Positions 1 through 7,635 of a stretch of DNA of 22,187 bases are shown here, piece after piece (position 1 is the first letter of the stretch; each line of letters starts with the position of its first letter). The translations under genes and the position numbers were made by a program. The notes beneath the pieces are model-generated. The model was not told where the DNA came from. It saw only the letters and a list, made by a program, of their open reading frames with translations, and ran no database searches. This DNA comes from CAZWCE01 sp964632505 (lineage in GTDB: Bacteria; Planctomycetota; Planctomycetia; Pirellulales; Thermoguttaceae): assembly GCA_964632505.1 (NCBI GenBank), contig CAZWCE010000033.1, positions 1-22,187 on the forward strand. Reading direction: 5' to 3'.

Positions 1-325
1 TCGTGTCAAATCCGACCATGCTCCGACGGCCGTCGTTCCAACTGAGTCAACACGAAGATTCTCTCAAAAAACCGTTTGCCAATCCAGCGGTCATCGCGGA
101 CCGTCATAGGGATGCTCCAGCCGATCGCCCTGGTCGAGCACTTGCCTGTACGCGAGCCGAAACCCCTTCGCAATCCCACAGCCCGAAACGGATGGGACTC
201 TCCCCTGCTGTGCCCCGCGACCGCGGCGGGCCGACTCGCCCCTTGAGAAGATTGACGAATTGAACTACCATCAATTCCCAGAGATCATCGAAGTTTCAAC
301 CACGAACCGCCATGGAGCAGAAGAG
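1..325. other. Upstream spacer, no supported gene
   Basis: I see no credible gene here. An open frame of 86 codons exists from about base 3 on the plus strand, but its product is rich in Arg, Pro and Ser, resembles no family I know, has no ribosome binding site and overlaps the spacer leading into the transporter gene. The stretch presumably holds the transporter promoter, but I could not find a convincing -35/-10 pair. Confidence 0.5.
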
Positions 326-1969
326 ATGTCACAGCGAGACACGCAGAAGGAGGACGGCAGCCAGCACAACTTGCCGGGAACCTCTCCTCCAATTCAACCA
401 GGATTTCTCGGATTCGTCGAACGCACGGGGAACCGTCTTCCAGATCCGGTTTTCATTTTCGTATATCTGATCGGGATCTTAATGGTGCTGTCAGTAATCT
501 GCGCGTGGGCGGGAGTCTCTGCGGCGCACCCGACGAAAATGGCGGAGGATGATTCCGGGCCTTTGATCCTGACCGCAAAGAGCCTGCTTTCCGCCGAGAA
601 CGTTCAAAAGTTCTGGACGGAGATGCCGGCGACGTTCACGCATTTCCATCCGCTCGGCTACGTGCTGGTTGTCATGCTGGGCGCCGGAGTCGCCGAACGC
701 TCAGGGCTGTTCGCCAGCGGCATCAGATCCTCCATGCGTCACGCGCCGAAAGTGCTGCTGACCCCGATCGTCGCCCTTGTCGCCATGCTCTCAAACCATG
801 CGGCAGACTCCGGCTATGTTGTGGTCATCCCACTGGCCGCCATCATCTTCGCCGCGGCAGGGCGCCATCCCCTGGCGGGGATTGCGGCTGCATTTGCCGG
901 TGTTTCCGGAGGATTCTCGGCCAACTTCACTCCGGGGGCGCTCGATGCCTTGTTGTTTGGCGTTACGGAGGCGGCTGTGGAGGCGGCGCAACTCCAATCG
1001 AGTTGGACGATGAACATCGCCGGGAACTGGTTTTTCATCATAGCCCTGTTGGTGATCTACCTGCCCGTGATCTGGTATGTCACGGACAAGGTCATCGAAC
1101 CGCGGCTCGGCAAATGGATTCCTGGCGATGCGCACAAGGATTCCTTTGGCGAAGATAGCAAACCGTTGAACGCGGACGAAAAGAAGGGACTGCGCTACGC
1201 AGGTTTGGCCATTCTGGGTGTTTGCCTCCTTTGGTTGTTTATGACCTTTGGACCCGGCACGCCGTTGCTGAATGATGGCCCGGGCACCGAGGGCCAAGCC
1301 TGGTATGTTACGGCAACCCCGTTTTTCCAATCCCTCGTCGGCGGATTCATGATTCTCTTCTTGGCGGCGGGCTGGGCCTATGGAGCGGCGGCCAGGACGA
1401 TCAGGTCCGGCGATGATCTGGTCTCGATGATGACCGAGGCGATGAAGGACATGGGCTACTACCTCGTCCTCGCCTTCGCGGCCTCGCATTTTGTCGCGAT
1501 GTTCAACTGGTCGAATCTGGGGCTGATCAGCGCCGTTCTCGGCGCCGGCGCCATCGAATCCAGCGGCCTGCCGCTGCCCATCGCCCTCGGATTGATCGTG
1601 CTGTTCGCGGCATTGCTGAATCTGTTCGTGGGATCAGCGAGCGCGAAGTGGGCGTTGCTCGCGCCGGTATTGGTGCCCATGCTCATGTTATTGGGGATCA
1701 GTCCGGAAGCAGCCACCGCCGCCTACCGGGTGGGCGATGGAGCCACAAATATTATCACGCCCTTGATGGTCTACTTCCCGCTCATTCTGGTCTTTGCGCA
1801 GCGTTGGCAGAAGGATTTCGGAATCGGATCGCTAACCGCAATCATGATCCCGTATTCCATCTGGATGTTGGTCATCGGAGTGGTCCTCATTATTTTCTGG
1901 ATCGCGCTGGGAATCCCCCTCGGCCCTGGCTCGCCAGTGGAAATCGAGTTGCTGGATACGAATCCGTGA
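326..1969 (+). CDS. AbgT family transporter
   Basis: Integral inner-membrane carrier of the AbgT family. Characterised members import p-aminobenzoyl-glutamate (E. coli AbgT) or export sulfonamides and p-aminobenzoate (MtrF/YdaH type), driven by ion gradients. The product is 547 aa, close to the usual 500-550. The N-terminus has the family signature GFLGFVERTGNRLPDPVFIF just before the first helix. Conserved re-entrant and core motifs are visible: SNHAADSGYVVVIPLAAIIF, GFSANFTPGALDALLFGVTEA, GSASAKWALLAPV and AAYRVGDGATNIITPLM. About a dozen hydrophobic segments follow. The frame is open from an ATG at 260, but I chose the ATG at 326, which follows a purine-rich GGAGCAGAAGAG and leaves a short polar N-terminus as in relatives. 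It is a single gene, tail to tail with the peroxidase operon. The substrate cannot be told from sequence; folate breakdown products are the default guess. Confidence 0.93.
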   Translation: MSQRDTQKEDGSQHNLPGTSPPIQPGFLGFVERTGNRLPDPVFIFVYLIGILMVLSVICAWAGVSAAHPTKMAEDDSGPLILTAKSLLSAENVQKFWTEMPATFTHFHPLGYVLVVMLGAGVAERSGLFASGIRSSMRHAPKVLLTPIVALVAMLSNHAADSGYVVVIPLAAIIFAAAGRHPLAGIAAAFAGVSGGFSANFTPGALDALLFGVTEAAVEAAQLQSSWTMNIAGNWFFIIALLVIYLPVIWYVTDKVIEPRLGKWIPGDAHKDSFGEDSKPLNADEKKGLRYAGLAILGVCLLWLFMTFGPGTPLLNDGPGTEGQAWYVTATPFFQSLVGGFMILFLAAGWAYGAAARTIRSGDDLVSMMTEAMKDMGYYLVLAFAASHFVAMFNWSNLGLISAVLGAGAIESSGLPLPIALGLIVLFAALLNLFVGSASAKWALLAPVLVPMLMLLGISPEAATAAYRVGDGATNIITPLMVYFPLILVFAQRWQKDFGIGSLTAIMIPYSIWMLVIGVVLIIFWIALGIPLGPGSPVEIELLDTNP

Positions 1970-2179
1970 TCACGAATAGGGCATAATGTATAGTAGGAAT
2001 TGCTGATCCGTTCCAACGAGTGATGCAAAGAGAGGACGTCTCGATCATGGACTAGGCAAAGCTATTCGAATATGTCAGTTCGATGAGACGGCTCACCATG
2101 AGGGGTGTCGGCCGGACTCTCTGTGGTTGATGAACCGGGATTCCGTCGGGTGAGTGGCTTGGAAGCAATCGCCTCGTTA

Positions 2180-2560
2180 TTACCCATCGCCAACCAACGG
2201 ACGCGCTCCGTCGATACGAAAATGGACGAGATATTGCGTTTTGTCCTCATAATAGTCGTCAGGGAGGTTCCGCCGCCGAAGAGCCTTTATCTTCTCTTGA
2301 TCGTCTTCTTGCCCAACCTTGGTTAGCGAGAGCCTCTTACCGACGTATTCGTCGCCTTCTTCGATGAAAAGGTAAGCCGCTTTCGGGTTCGCCATGATAT
2401 TGGCGTGCGACAATCGATCATTCATAATAAACGAAACCGTGTTGTCGTCGTGATCGTTCAAGAATCGGGGGTGTGCATAGATGGCGACGTCCACCTTCCC
2501 ATCGGCGTCGGCGGTGGCAAGGACACCGATGCCTTGGGCGTTCTCGAAATACTCTTTCAT
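2180..2560 (-). CDS. Pyridoxamine 5'-phosphate oxidase-fold protein
   Basis: Small (126 aa) single-domain protein of the split-barrel, flavin-binding pyridoxamine-phosphate-oxidase-like family. Members bind FMN, F420 or haem and act as small redox enzymes or flavin-binding accessory proteins; most are not true PdxH. Visible signs are the N-terminal GIGVLATADADGKVDVAIY strand pair, then VSFIMNDRLSHANIMANP and AAYLFIEEGDEYVGKRLSL, the usual order of this fold. It is much shorter than PdxH (about 210 aa) and lacks its C-terminal part, so vitamin B6 synthesis is unlikely. It lies 21 bases downstream of the glutathione peroxidase gene on the same strand, with AAAGGA before its ATG, so the two are probably co-transcribed. 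A role in handling peroxide or reactive by-products is inferred only from that neighbour. Confidence 0.85.
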   Translation of the reverse strand: MKEYFENAQGIGVLATADADGKVDVAIYAHPRFLNDHDDNTVSFIMNDRLSHANIMANPKAAYLFIEEGDEYVGKRLSLTKVGQEDDQEKIKALRRRNLPDDYYEDKTQYLVHFRIDGARPLVGDG

Positions 2561-2581
2561 GCTGGTTGTTCCTTTCTTGCG

Positions 2582-3184
2582 TTAGGGAACTTCCTTCGCC
2601 AGTTCCGCTTCGATGACCTCTAGGACGGCCGGATCATCGGGCTTGGTTTTAGGAGAAAACCGGGCGACAACTTCTCCGTCCCGTCCGAGGATGAACTTCT
2701 CGAAGTTCCAGCTAATCTTGCCCGGTCCGACGGGTTCCGTCTCTAGTGCGGTCAAGGTTTTGTAAAGGTCGTAGGCATTCTGGCCATTCACTTTCACTTT
2801 GGCAAACATGTCGAAGGTCACGCCATAGTTGACACGGCAGAACTCCTCGATCTCCTCAGCGGTTCCCGGCTCCTGCTGAAGGAACTGGTTGCATGGGAAA
2901 CCAAGAATTGCCAAACCGTCCTCGGCATACTCTTCGTGCAAAGCCTGGAGTTGTTCGTACTGCGGCGTCAGCCCACACTTGCTGGCCACGTTGACGATCA
3001 TCACCACTTTGCCTTGGTGCTTCGCCAGCTCCACGTCCTCGCCACTCAGGGACTTCATGGTAAAACTCAGCGGCTTGGAAACCTTCCGCGTTTCCTCTTT
3101 GATGGGTTCGGGGTTGTTGGGTTCGGGCGATGAACATCCCGGCATGAGTACCGCGGTCAGTAATATCAAAGCGTGCTTCAACAT
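2582..3184 (-). CDS. Glutathione peroxidase family lipoprotein
   Basis: Thiol peroxidase of the glutathione peroxidase family, reducing H2O2 and organic or lipid hydroperoxides; bacterial members usually take electrons from thioredoxin rather than glutathione. With the ATG at 3184 the product is 200 aa. Residues 1-17 (MLKHALILLTAVLMPGC) form a lipoprotein-type signal with Cys17 as likely lipidation site; the lipobox is imperfect (M-P-G-C). The peroxidatic Cys is Cys70 in NVASKCGLTPQYEQL, cysteine rather than selenocysteine. GFPCNQF supplies the catalytic Gln100, and WNFEKF the Trp159 and Asn160 of the catalytic tetrad. A second Cys at 98 is the position family members often carry in this motif. 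A longer open frame starts at 3238, but the strong AGGAGGG at 3195-3201 and the signal peptide favour 3184. It heads a two-gene operon with the flavin-fold gene. Membrane anchoring suggests protection of envelope lipids. Confidence 0.92.
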   Translation of the reverse strand: MLKHALILLTAVLMPGCSSPEPNNPEPIKEETRKVSKPLSFTMKSLSGEDVELAKHQGKVVMIVNVASKCGLTPQYEQLQALHEEYAEDGLAILGFPCNQFLQQEPGTAEEIEEFCRVNYGVTFDMFAKVKVNGQNAYDLYKTLTALETEPVGPGKISWNFEKFILGRDGEVVARFSPKTKPDDPAVLEVIEAELAKEVP

Positions 3185-3194
3185 GTATCTGTCT

Positions 3195-3201
3195 CCCTCC
3201 T
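3195..3201 (-). promoter_or_regulatory. Ribosome binding site of the peroxidase gene
   Basis: AGGAGGG on the minus strand, 10 bases before the ATG at 3184. It decides the start in favour of the short form with a lipoprotein signal peptide over the upstream ATG at 3238. Confidence 0.75.
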
Positions 3202-3208
3202 GCTTATC

Positions 3209-3238
3209 AGCATAGCGGCTAGTTACTATCCAAGTCAA
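3209..3238 (-). promoter_or_regulatory. Candidate sigma-70 promoter, peroxidase operon
   Basis: Reading the minus strand, TTGACT (3238-3233, five of six to consensus) is followed after 18 bases by TATGCT (3214-3209, four of six), about 25 bases before the start codon. A perfect TATAAT lies just upstream at 3243-3238, but I see no good -35 for it. Either could be the real -10. Found by eye only. Confidence 0.35.
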
Positions 3239-3804
3239 TTATAGTAAGCCGGCCTGGCCAAGACGTGTGCCTACCCTTGGGTGTCGAAAGACAATGCAGA
3301 TCTCTCGTTGACGAAAGATATAACGATATTTTCGTGGACAGTTGGTTTAGAGCAATTACGCTCACGGTGAGGGTCATTCATCATTTCCAAATCGAAGAGT
3401 CAACGGGTCGAGGCTCATTCTTGGAACAGGCGAAATGGCTTGCTTCGCTTGACATTCTAGGTTATGGACTGCTGCGGAAAGTATTATTCAAATTCGCAAA
3501 AATCGTGGCCCCTCGCTTCATGCAGTGACGTCCGTAGGGCCGGGCTCTCCCTGTTCGTCCGGGGTTCACAATAGATACGACGCTCAATAACATTGCGTCA
3601 ACAGTCAACCAGGAAATGGTGTGCACCCCTTTCTTTCTATGGTCTAATGAAATAGAATCCCATCCAGGGAATCACTATTCCAATCAAACGCTTCCGCCGA
3701 CCTTTTTGTTCTCTGTCAATCCGGAAGTGCGCCTCGTATTGTTATCCCTGAAGCATTTTGAGATTCTACCAACGAACTGTTCCTCGATTTAAGGAAAAGA
3801 TAGG
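3239..3804. other. Long spacer with one repeat copy
   Basis: Divergent spacer between the peroxidase operon (-) and the sulfatase (+). An 87-codon open frame at 3265-3528 (+) has no ribosome binding site and no recognisable product, so I do not call it. The notable content is the repeat copy at 3540-3590. The sulfatase ribosome binding region (AAGGAAAAGATAGG) closes the spacer. No clear promoter for the sulfatase was found. Confidence 0.5.
3540..3590 (+). repeat. Dispersed intergenic repeat, copy A
   Basis: 51-base element beginning CCGGGCTCT and ending CGACGCTCAATAA. It matches the segment at 11137-11187 at about 43 of 51 positions without gaps (aligned by eye), far above chance for two unrelated spacers. 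The match fades outside these bounds. It lies between the peroxidase operon and the sulfatase. Nature unknown: it could be a decayed mobile element or a conserved intergenic motif. Confidence 0.7.
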
Positions 3805-5256
3805 ATGTCGAAAAACATGAAAGATCTTCGAGTTGATCTTTGCGCTCGCTTGCGATTTTCCAACTATGGTGCGGTGGTTCTTGGGATGATACTTGCGGCG
3901 AGCGTGTTCAGCCGGGGCGTCTCCGGGGGCACTGCTCAACCGACCAATCCGAACATTCTTTTCATCTTGGTGGACGACCAAGGTTATTACGATCTCGGCT
4001 GTTACGGAGCCACCGAGGTCGAAACCCCCCGCATCGATGAATTGGCGGAAAACGGAGTACGATTCACCGACTACTATGCTGCGGCTCCGATCTGTTCTCC
4101 TTCTCGTTCCGGATTGCTCACGGGGCGCTACCCGAGACGCTACGGCATGGAAGTTTGGGTGCAACGTGCCGATTCAAATCGGGGTATCCCGAGTTCAGAG
4201 TTGATGATCGCCGAACTGCTTCATGCCAACGGATATGCCACGGCCTGCATCGGGAAATGGCATGTCGGTTTTGCTGATGCGATGTTGCCTCGCCGGCGAG
4301 GTTTCGACCACTACTTCGGCATTCTCCATAATCTCGATCCGGTTGAAGTGGTCTATTTTCAGGATCAAGGCGGCGTTCCTCTTCTTCGAAATGGAAAAGT
4401 GGTGAAGAGGCCGGCAGAGCCTTCCGAACTCACCCGGCTTTACACCGAGGAAGCGATTCAATTCATTAATGAGAAAAGGGATCAACCCTGGTTTCTCTAT
4501 TTGCCGCATACCATGCTCCATCGTCCGGTCGGCGCGGGACCGGATTTTCTCGGCAAGTCCTCCTGGGGCCTTTATGGCGATGCGATCGAAGAACTTGACT
4601 TTTATACAGGTTATTTGATCGACGAACTTGATCGCCTCGGACTATCGGAAAACACGCTTGTTGTTTATGCCTCGGACAATGGCCGGGGGCCGGGACGCCA
4701 TCCGTCGCAACCGATGCGGGGAAATAAGCTGACGACCTACGAATGCGGCATTCGAGTTCCATGCATCGCCTCCGGAGGAGGAGTACGGTCGGGTCATGTT
4801 TCGAGCGAACTGGTTCATGCCATGGACTGGTTCCCGACACTGGCCACTTACGCCGGAGTGAAGGTCCCGGAGGATCGCGTGCTGGACGGGCGCGATTTGA
4901 CACCATTGCTGACGGGAAAGACGGATACCATCCCGGAGCCGGAATCCGACGCTTCGCTCAATGTGGACGTTCCTGTGCGACGCCCTTGGAATCCGCCGGG
5001 GGAATGGGCCTCCTTGTTTTCCCGCGATGAATATGTGAATGCATTTTTCTATCATGGTGCGGAAGGTCAGCTCTCCGCAGTTCGATCGGGCAAGTGGAAA
5101 TTAATGCTCAGTCCCTCGTTACAGCTTTATGATCTTCAGTCCGATCCGGGCGAATCCAAACCGGTTCGTAACGGCAAGGTCATTCGCAAACTTCGCGGCA
5201 TGGCGGTGATGTTTCAGGAAGAGATGAACCGACCGGTCGCTGAGAGCATACCATGA
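3805..5256 (+). CDS. Secreted type I sulfatase (arylsulfatase family)
   Basis: Sulfate-ester hydrolase of the formylglycine-dependent alkaline-phosphatase superfamily, probably exported and acting on sulfated polysaccharide or another sulfated organic. The product is 483 aa. A positively charged start and hydrophobic stretch (about residues 19-36) form the signal peptide. NILFILVDDQG (50-60) provides the metal-binding Asp pair. PICSPSRSGLLTGRYP (95-110) holds the maturation motif C-x-P-S-R, with Cys97 the residue converted to formylglycine. GKWH (150-153), the His in LPHTMLH (His235) and YASDNG (288-293) give further active-site Lys, His, Asp and Asn residues. The start at 3805 follows AAGGAAAAGATAGG. 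No formylglycine-generating enzyme or anaerobic maturase is in the window, so maturation must be supplied elsewhere. The lipid cluster starts 141 bases downstream on the same strand; read-through is possible but not shown. Substrate not predictable. Confidence 0.95.
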   Translation: MSKNMKDLRVDLCARLRFSNYGAVVLGMILAASVFSRGVSGGTAQPTNPNILFILVDDQGYYDLGCYGATEVETPRIDELAENGVRFTDYYAAAPICSPSRSGLLTGRYPRRYGMEVWVQRADSNRGIPSSELMIAELLHANGYATACIGKWHVGFADAMLPRRRGFDHYFGILHNLDPVEVVYFQDQGGVPLLRNGKVVKRPAEPSELTRLYTEEAIQFINEKRDQPWFLYLPHTMLHRPVGAGPDFLGKSSWGLYGDAIEELDFYTGYLIDELDRLGLSENTLVVYASDNGRGPGRHPSQPMRGNKLTTYECGIRVPCIASGGGVRSGHVSSELVHAMDWFPTLATYAGVKVPEDRVLDGRDLTPLLTGKTDTIPEPESDASLNVDVPVRRPWNPPGEWASLFSRDEYVNAFFYHGAEGQLSAVRSGKWKLMLSPSLQLYDLQSDPGESKPVRNGKVIRKLRGMAVMFQEEMNRPVAESIP

Positions 5257-5397
5257 AGGACCTTTCACAACTTCCATTGATGCCCCATTCTCGAAATGAA
5301 GCAGGTCACGGCGCGGCATATCGATTTCAAGACAATGCGCATGGAGATCGTTCGATGAAGGCGGCCACAAGAGTTCTGTATCCATAGGAGTGAAGCG

Positions 5398-6207
5398 ATG
5401 GTCCTTTCGGTCGGGCTTCAATTGGTCATCGGTGCGGTAGCGATTTCCTGCTTGATGGTGTTGCTCTGGCTCGTCCAGCGGCGGACCGGCAACGCCGGAA
5501 TCGTCGACGCCGGTTGGGCGTCCGGGATCGGGATGCTCGGCGTTTTCTATGCCTTCACCTCCGATGGATTTCTGCCGCGACGAGCCGTGGCTGGAGTTTT
5601 GATCGCCTTGTGGTCGTCCCGGTTGGCTTACTATATTCTGGTCGATCGGGTCCTGGGACGCCCCGAAGAGGGCCGCTACCAAACGCTTCGCAAGAAGTGG
5701 GGCGCGAAAGCGGAGTTGCAGTTTTTTTGGTTCTATCAGAAGCAGGCGCTCACGGTGGTTTTCTTCTCGCTTCCGATGCTGGCGATCGCACATCATCCGG
5801 TGGACCGATGGACGCAATGGGATACCGCCGGAGTCTTGCTCTGGGGATTTGCCGTCTGGAACACCATCCTCGCCGACCGGCAACTCGCTCGATTCAAGCA
5901 GCGTCCCGACTCGCGTGGGAAGACTTGCCGCGAAGGATGGTGGAGGTATTCCCGCCATCCCAACTACTTCTTCGAATGGCTGCACTGGTGGTCGTATGTC
6001 TTGATCGCCTTAGGAGCCCCTTATGGGTGGTTGACGATCATCGTCCCCCTTGTCATGCTGTACTTCCTGCTCTGCGTGACCGGCATCCCTCCAACCGAAG
6101 CCCAGGCCGTTGCCAGTCGCGGGGAAGATTATCGCATCTATCAACAAACGACCAGCCCGTTTGTACCGTGGTTTCCCAAAAAGGACCCGTCGCATGTCCC
6201 TGATTGA
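5398..6207 (+). CDS. DUF1295 membrane protein, steroid 5-alpha-reductase-like
   Basis: Polytopic membrane protein of the DUF1295 family, related in fold to 3-oxo-5-alpha-steroid 4-dehydrogenases and isoprenylcysteine methyltransferases; such enzymes reduce C=C bonds with NADPH or transfer methyl groups at the membrane. The product is 269 aa, normal for the family. Family signs are DAGWASGIG (37-45), GRPEEGRYQTLRKKWG (87-102), the cofactor-site motif RYSRHPNYFFEW (183-194) and the terminal PPTEAQAVASRGEDYRIYQQ. Six or so hydrophobic segments are seen. The start follows TAGGAGTGAAGCG. The next gene begins before this one ends (14-base overlap), so it leads a coupled three-gene arm with a CFA-like methyltransferase. 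It probably acts on an acyl intermediate of that pathway (inference); the steroid label is by homology only. Confidence 0.92.
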   Translation: MVLSVGLQLVIGAVAISCLMVLLWLVQRRTGNAGIVDAGWASGIGMLGVFYAFTSDGFLPRRAVAGVLIALWSSRLAYYILVDRVLGRPEEGRYQTLRKKWGAKAELQFFWFYQKQALTVVFFSLPMLAIAHHPVDRWTQWDTAGVLLWGFAVWNTILADRQLARFKQRPDSRGKTCREGWWRYSRHPNYFFEWLHWWSYVLIALGAPYGWLTIIVPLVMLYFLLCVTGIPPTEAQAVASRGEDYRIYQQTTSPFVPWFPKKDPSHVPD

Positions 6208-7222
6208 TCTCGCCGAACGAGGTGTCTTGCCCGACCGTTTGATTCGTTTGGGAATCCGTCACTTGTTGGCCGAAGGAAATCGACGGCGACGCCGTTGCGA
6301 GTTGGAATCTCCCGGAGAATCGTTGCGGCAGTTTCTCGGCATGTTGCGCGACAGTCCGATCGCGATTGAGACCGATTCGGCAAACCGGCAGCACTACGAA
6401 GTTCCCACGGAGTTCTTTCGTCGTGTTCTCGGACCTCGCATGAAGTACAGTTGCAACTACTATCCCAGTGCCGACACTTCGCTGGCGGAAGCGGAAGAGG
6501 CGATGCTCGCATTATTCTGCGAGCGTGCCGAGATCGAAGACGGCATGGACATTCTGGAACTCGGTTGCGGCTGGGGCTCCTTGGGCTTGTGGATTGCACG
6601 GAACTATCCCCATTGCCGCGTTCGCGCCATTTCCAATTCTCGGACCCAACGGGAATTCATCACCGCGCAGTGCCGAGAACTCGGCATCGGCAATCTGACC
6701 GTCGAGACGGCGAACGTCGCGGATTACCGCCCGGAACAGCTGTTCGATCGGGTCGTTTCGATCGAAATGTTCGAGCATGTGCGGAACCATGAGTTGCTGA
6801 TGTCCCGCATTGCCGATTGCCTCGTCGAAGGTGGGAAGTTGATGGTCCACCTCTTCTGTCACCACCGTTTCGCGTACCCTTATGAAACCGAAGGGGAAAA
6901 GAACTGGATGGGCCGCCATTTCTTTACCGGCGGGGTCATGCCTTCGGTCGACTTATTGCTTTATTTCCAACGCGATCTACTCTTGGAGGATCACTGGCGT
7001 ATTTCCGGCTTACACTACAGCCGAACACTTGAGGCGTGGCTCTCCCGGTGCGATGCTCAGCGTTCGGAACTGCTTTCCCTGTTCGAACGAGACCTGGGAG
7101 ATCGGGAAGGGAAACGACAGTTACAGCGGTGGCGCATGTTCTTCATGGCTTGCAGCGAACTTTTTGCCGACGATGCCGGCTTGGAGTGGTTCGTCTCGCA
7201 CTATCGTTTCATCAAACGGTGA
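6194..7222 (+). CDS. CFA-synthase-like SAM methyltransferase (short form)
   Basis: SAM-dependent class I methyltransferase of the cyclopropane-fatty-acid-synthase superfamily, 342 aa. Motif I is LELGCGWGSLGLWIA (121-135). MKYSCNYYP (83-91) carries the family Cys (Cys87), SIEMFEHV (189-196) the family Glu, and FFTGGVMPS (233-241) the lipid-site loop. It lacks the roughly 60-residue N-terminal domain of classical CFA synthases and has HYEVPTEFF where they have HYDLGNEFF. This resembles the bacterial branch close to coclaurine N-methyltransferase-like proteins. It may methylate an unsaturated acyl chain rather than build a ring, but that is inference. The ATG at 6194 overlaps DUF1295 by 14 bases; the frame is open further upstream, but those starts lie deep inside that gene. 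DUF2177 follows 11 bases downstream. Confidence 0.92.
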   Translation: MSLIDLAERGVLPDRLIRLGIRHLLAEGNRRRRRCELESPGESLRQFLGMLRDSPIAIETDSANRQHYEVPTEFFRRVLGPRMKYSCNYYPSADTSLAEAEEAMLALFCERAEIEDGMDILELGCGWGSLGLWIARNYPHCRVRAISNSRTQREFITAQCRELGIGNLTVETANVADYRPEQLFDRVVSIEMFEHVRNHELLMSRIADCLVEGGKLMVHLFCHHRFAYPYETEGEKNWMGRHFFTGGVMPSVDLLLYFQRDLLLEDHWRISGLHYSRTLEAWLSRCDAQRSELLSLFERDLGDREGKRQLQRWRMFFMACSELFADDAGLEWFVSHYRFIKR

Positions 7223-7233
7223 GGAGATTATTC

Positions 7234-7635
7234 ATGTTCTTTTATCTCAAGCTCTACGCGGCGACGCTGTTCGGCTTTCTGGTGATCGACATCATCTGGC
7301 TGGGCTTCATCGCTTCCAGCTTCTACCGCAAGCACCTCGGGTTCCTCTTGGCCGATCAGCCCAATTGGTCGGCCGCCGGAGTGTTCTACTTGCTTTTCAT
7401 CGCAGGGCTGCTCGTCTTCGCCATTCTACCCGGCCTCGAGGCGGAGTCCTTCCGCAAGGCTCTTTTTCTCGGCGCTTTCTTCGGACTGGTGACCTACGCG
7501 ACCTATGATTTGACGAACCTAGCGACGGTCAAGAACTGGCCCTTGATCGTCACGATCGTCGATATGGTCTGGGGGACGCTGCTCGCCGCCTCGGTGAGTG
7601 GCATCGGCTACTTCGCCGGACGCCTATTACGTTGA
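7234..7635 (+). CDS. DUF2177 family membrane protein
   Basis: Small integral membrane protein (133 aa) of the DUF2177 family, function unknown. Four hydrophobic segments are visible. Family motifs include FLVIDIIWLGFIASSFYRKH (14-33) and the later GLVTYATYDLTNLATVKNWP, with the conserved YDLTN. The ATG at 7234 is set by GAGGAG at 7221-7226, which overlaps the stop of the preceding methyltransferase gene, so translation is coupled. The open frame extends upstream to 7036, but that part lies inside the methyltransferase gene in another frame. Members of this family often sit beside CFA-like and DUF1365 genes, as here, suggesting an accessory role in lipid modification, perhaps presenting substrate at the membrane (inference). 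Its stop overlaps the converging gene by 9 bases. Confidence 0.9.
   Translation: MFFYLKLYAATLFGFLVIDIIWLGFIASSFYRKHLGFLLADQPNWSAAGVFYLLFIAGLLVFAILPGLEAESFRKALFLGAFFGLVTYATYDLTNLATVKNWPLIVTIVDMVWGTLLAASVSGIGYFAGRLLR

Noticed and set aside
3..263. 86-codon open frame at the window start
   Set aside because: No ribosome binding site, no recognisable domain, low-complexity Arg/Pro/Ser composition.
791..1489. 232-codon minus-strand frame inside the transporter
   Set aside because: Antisense shadow of the AbgT gene, whose product has unmistakable family motifs.
5119..5985. 288-codon minus-strand frame across the sulfatase end and DUF1295
   Set aside because: Composition typical of an antisense shadow; spans two well-supported genes.
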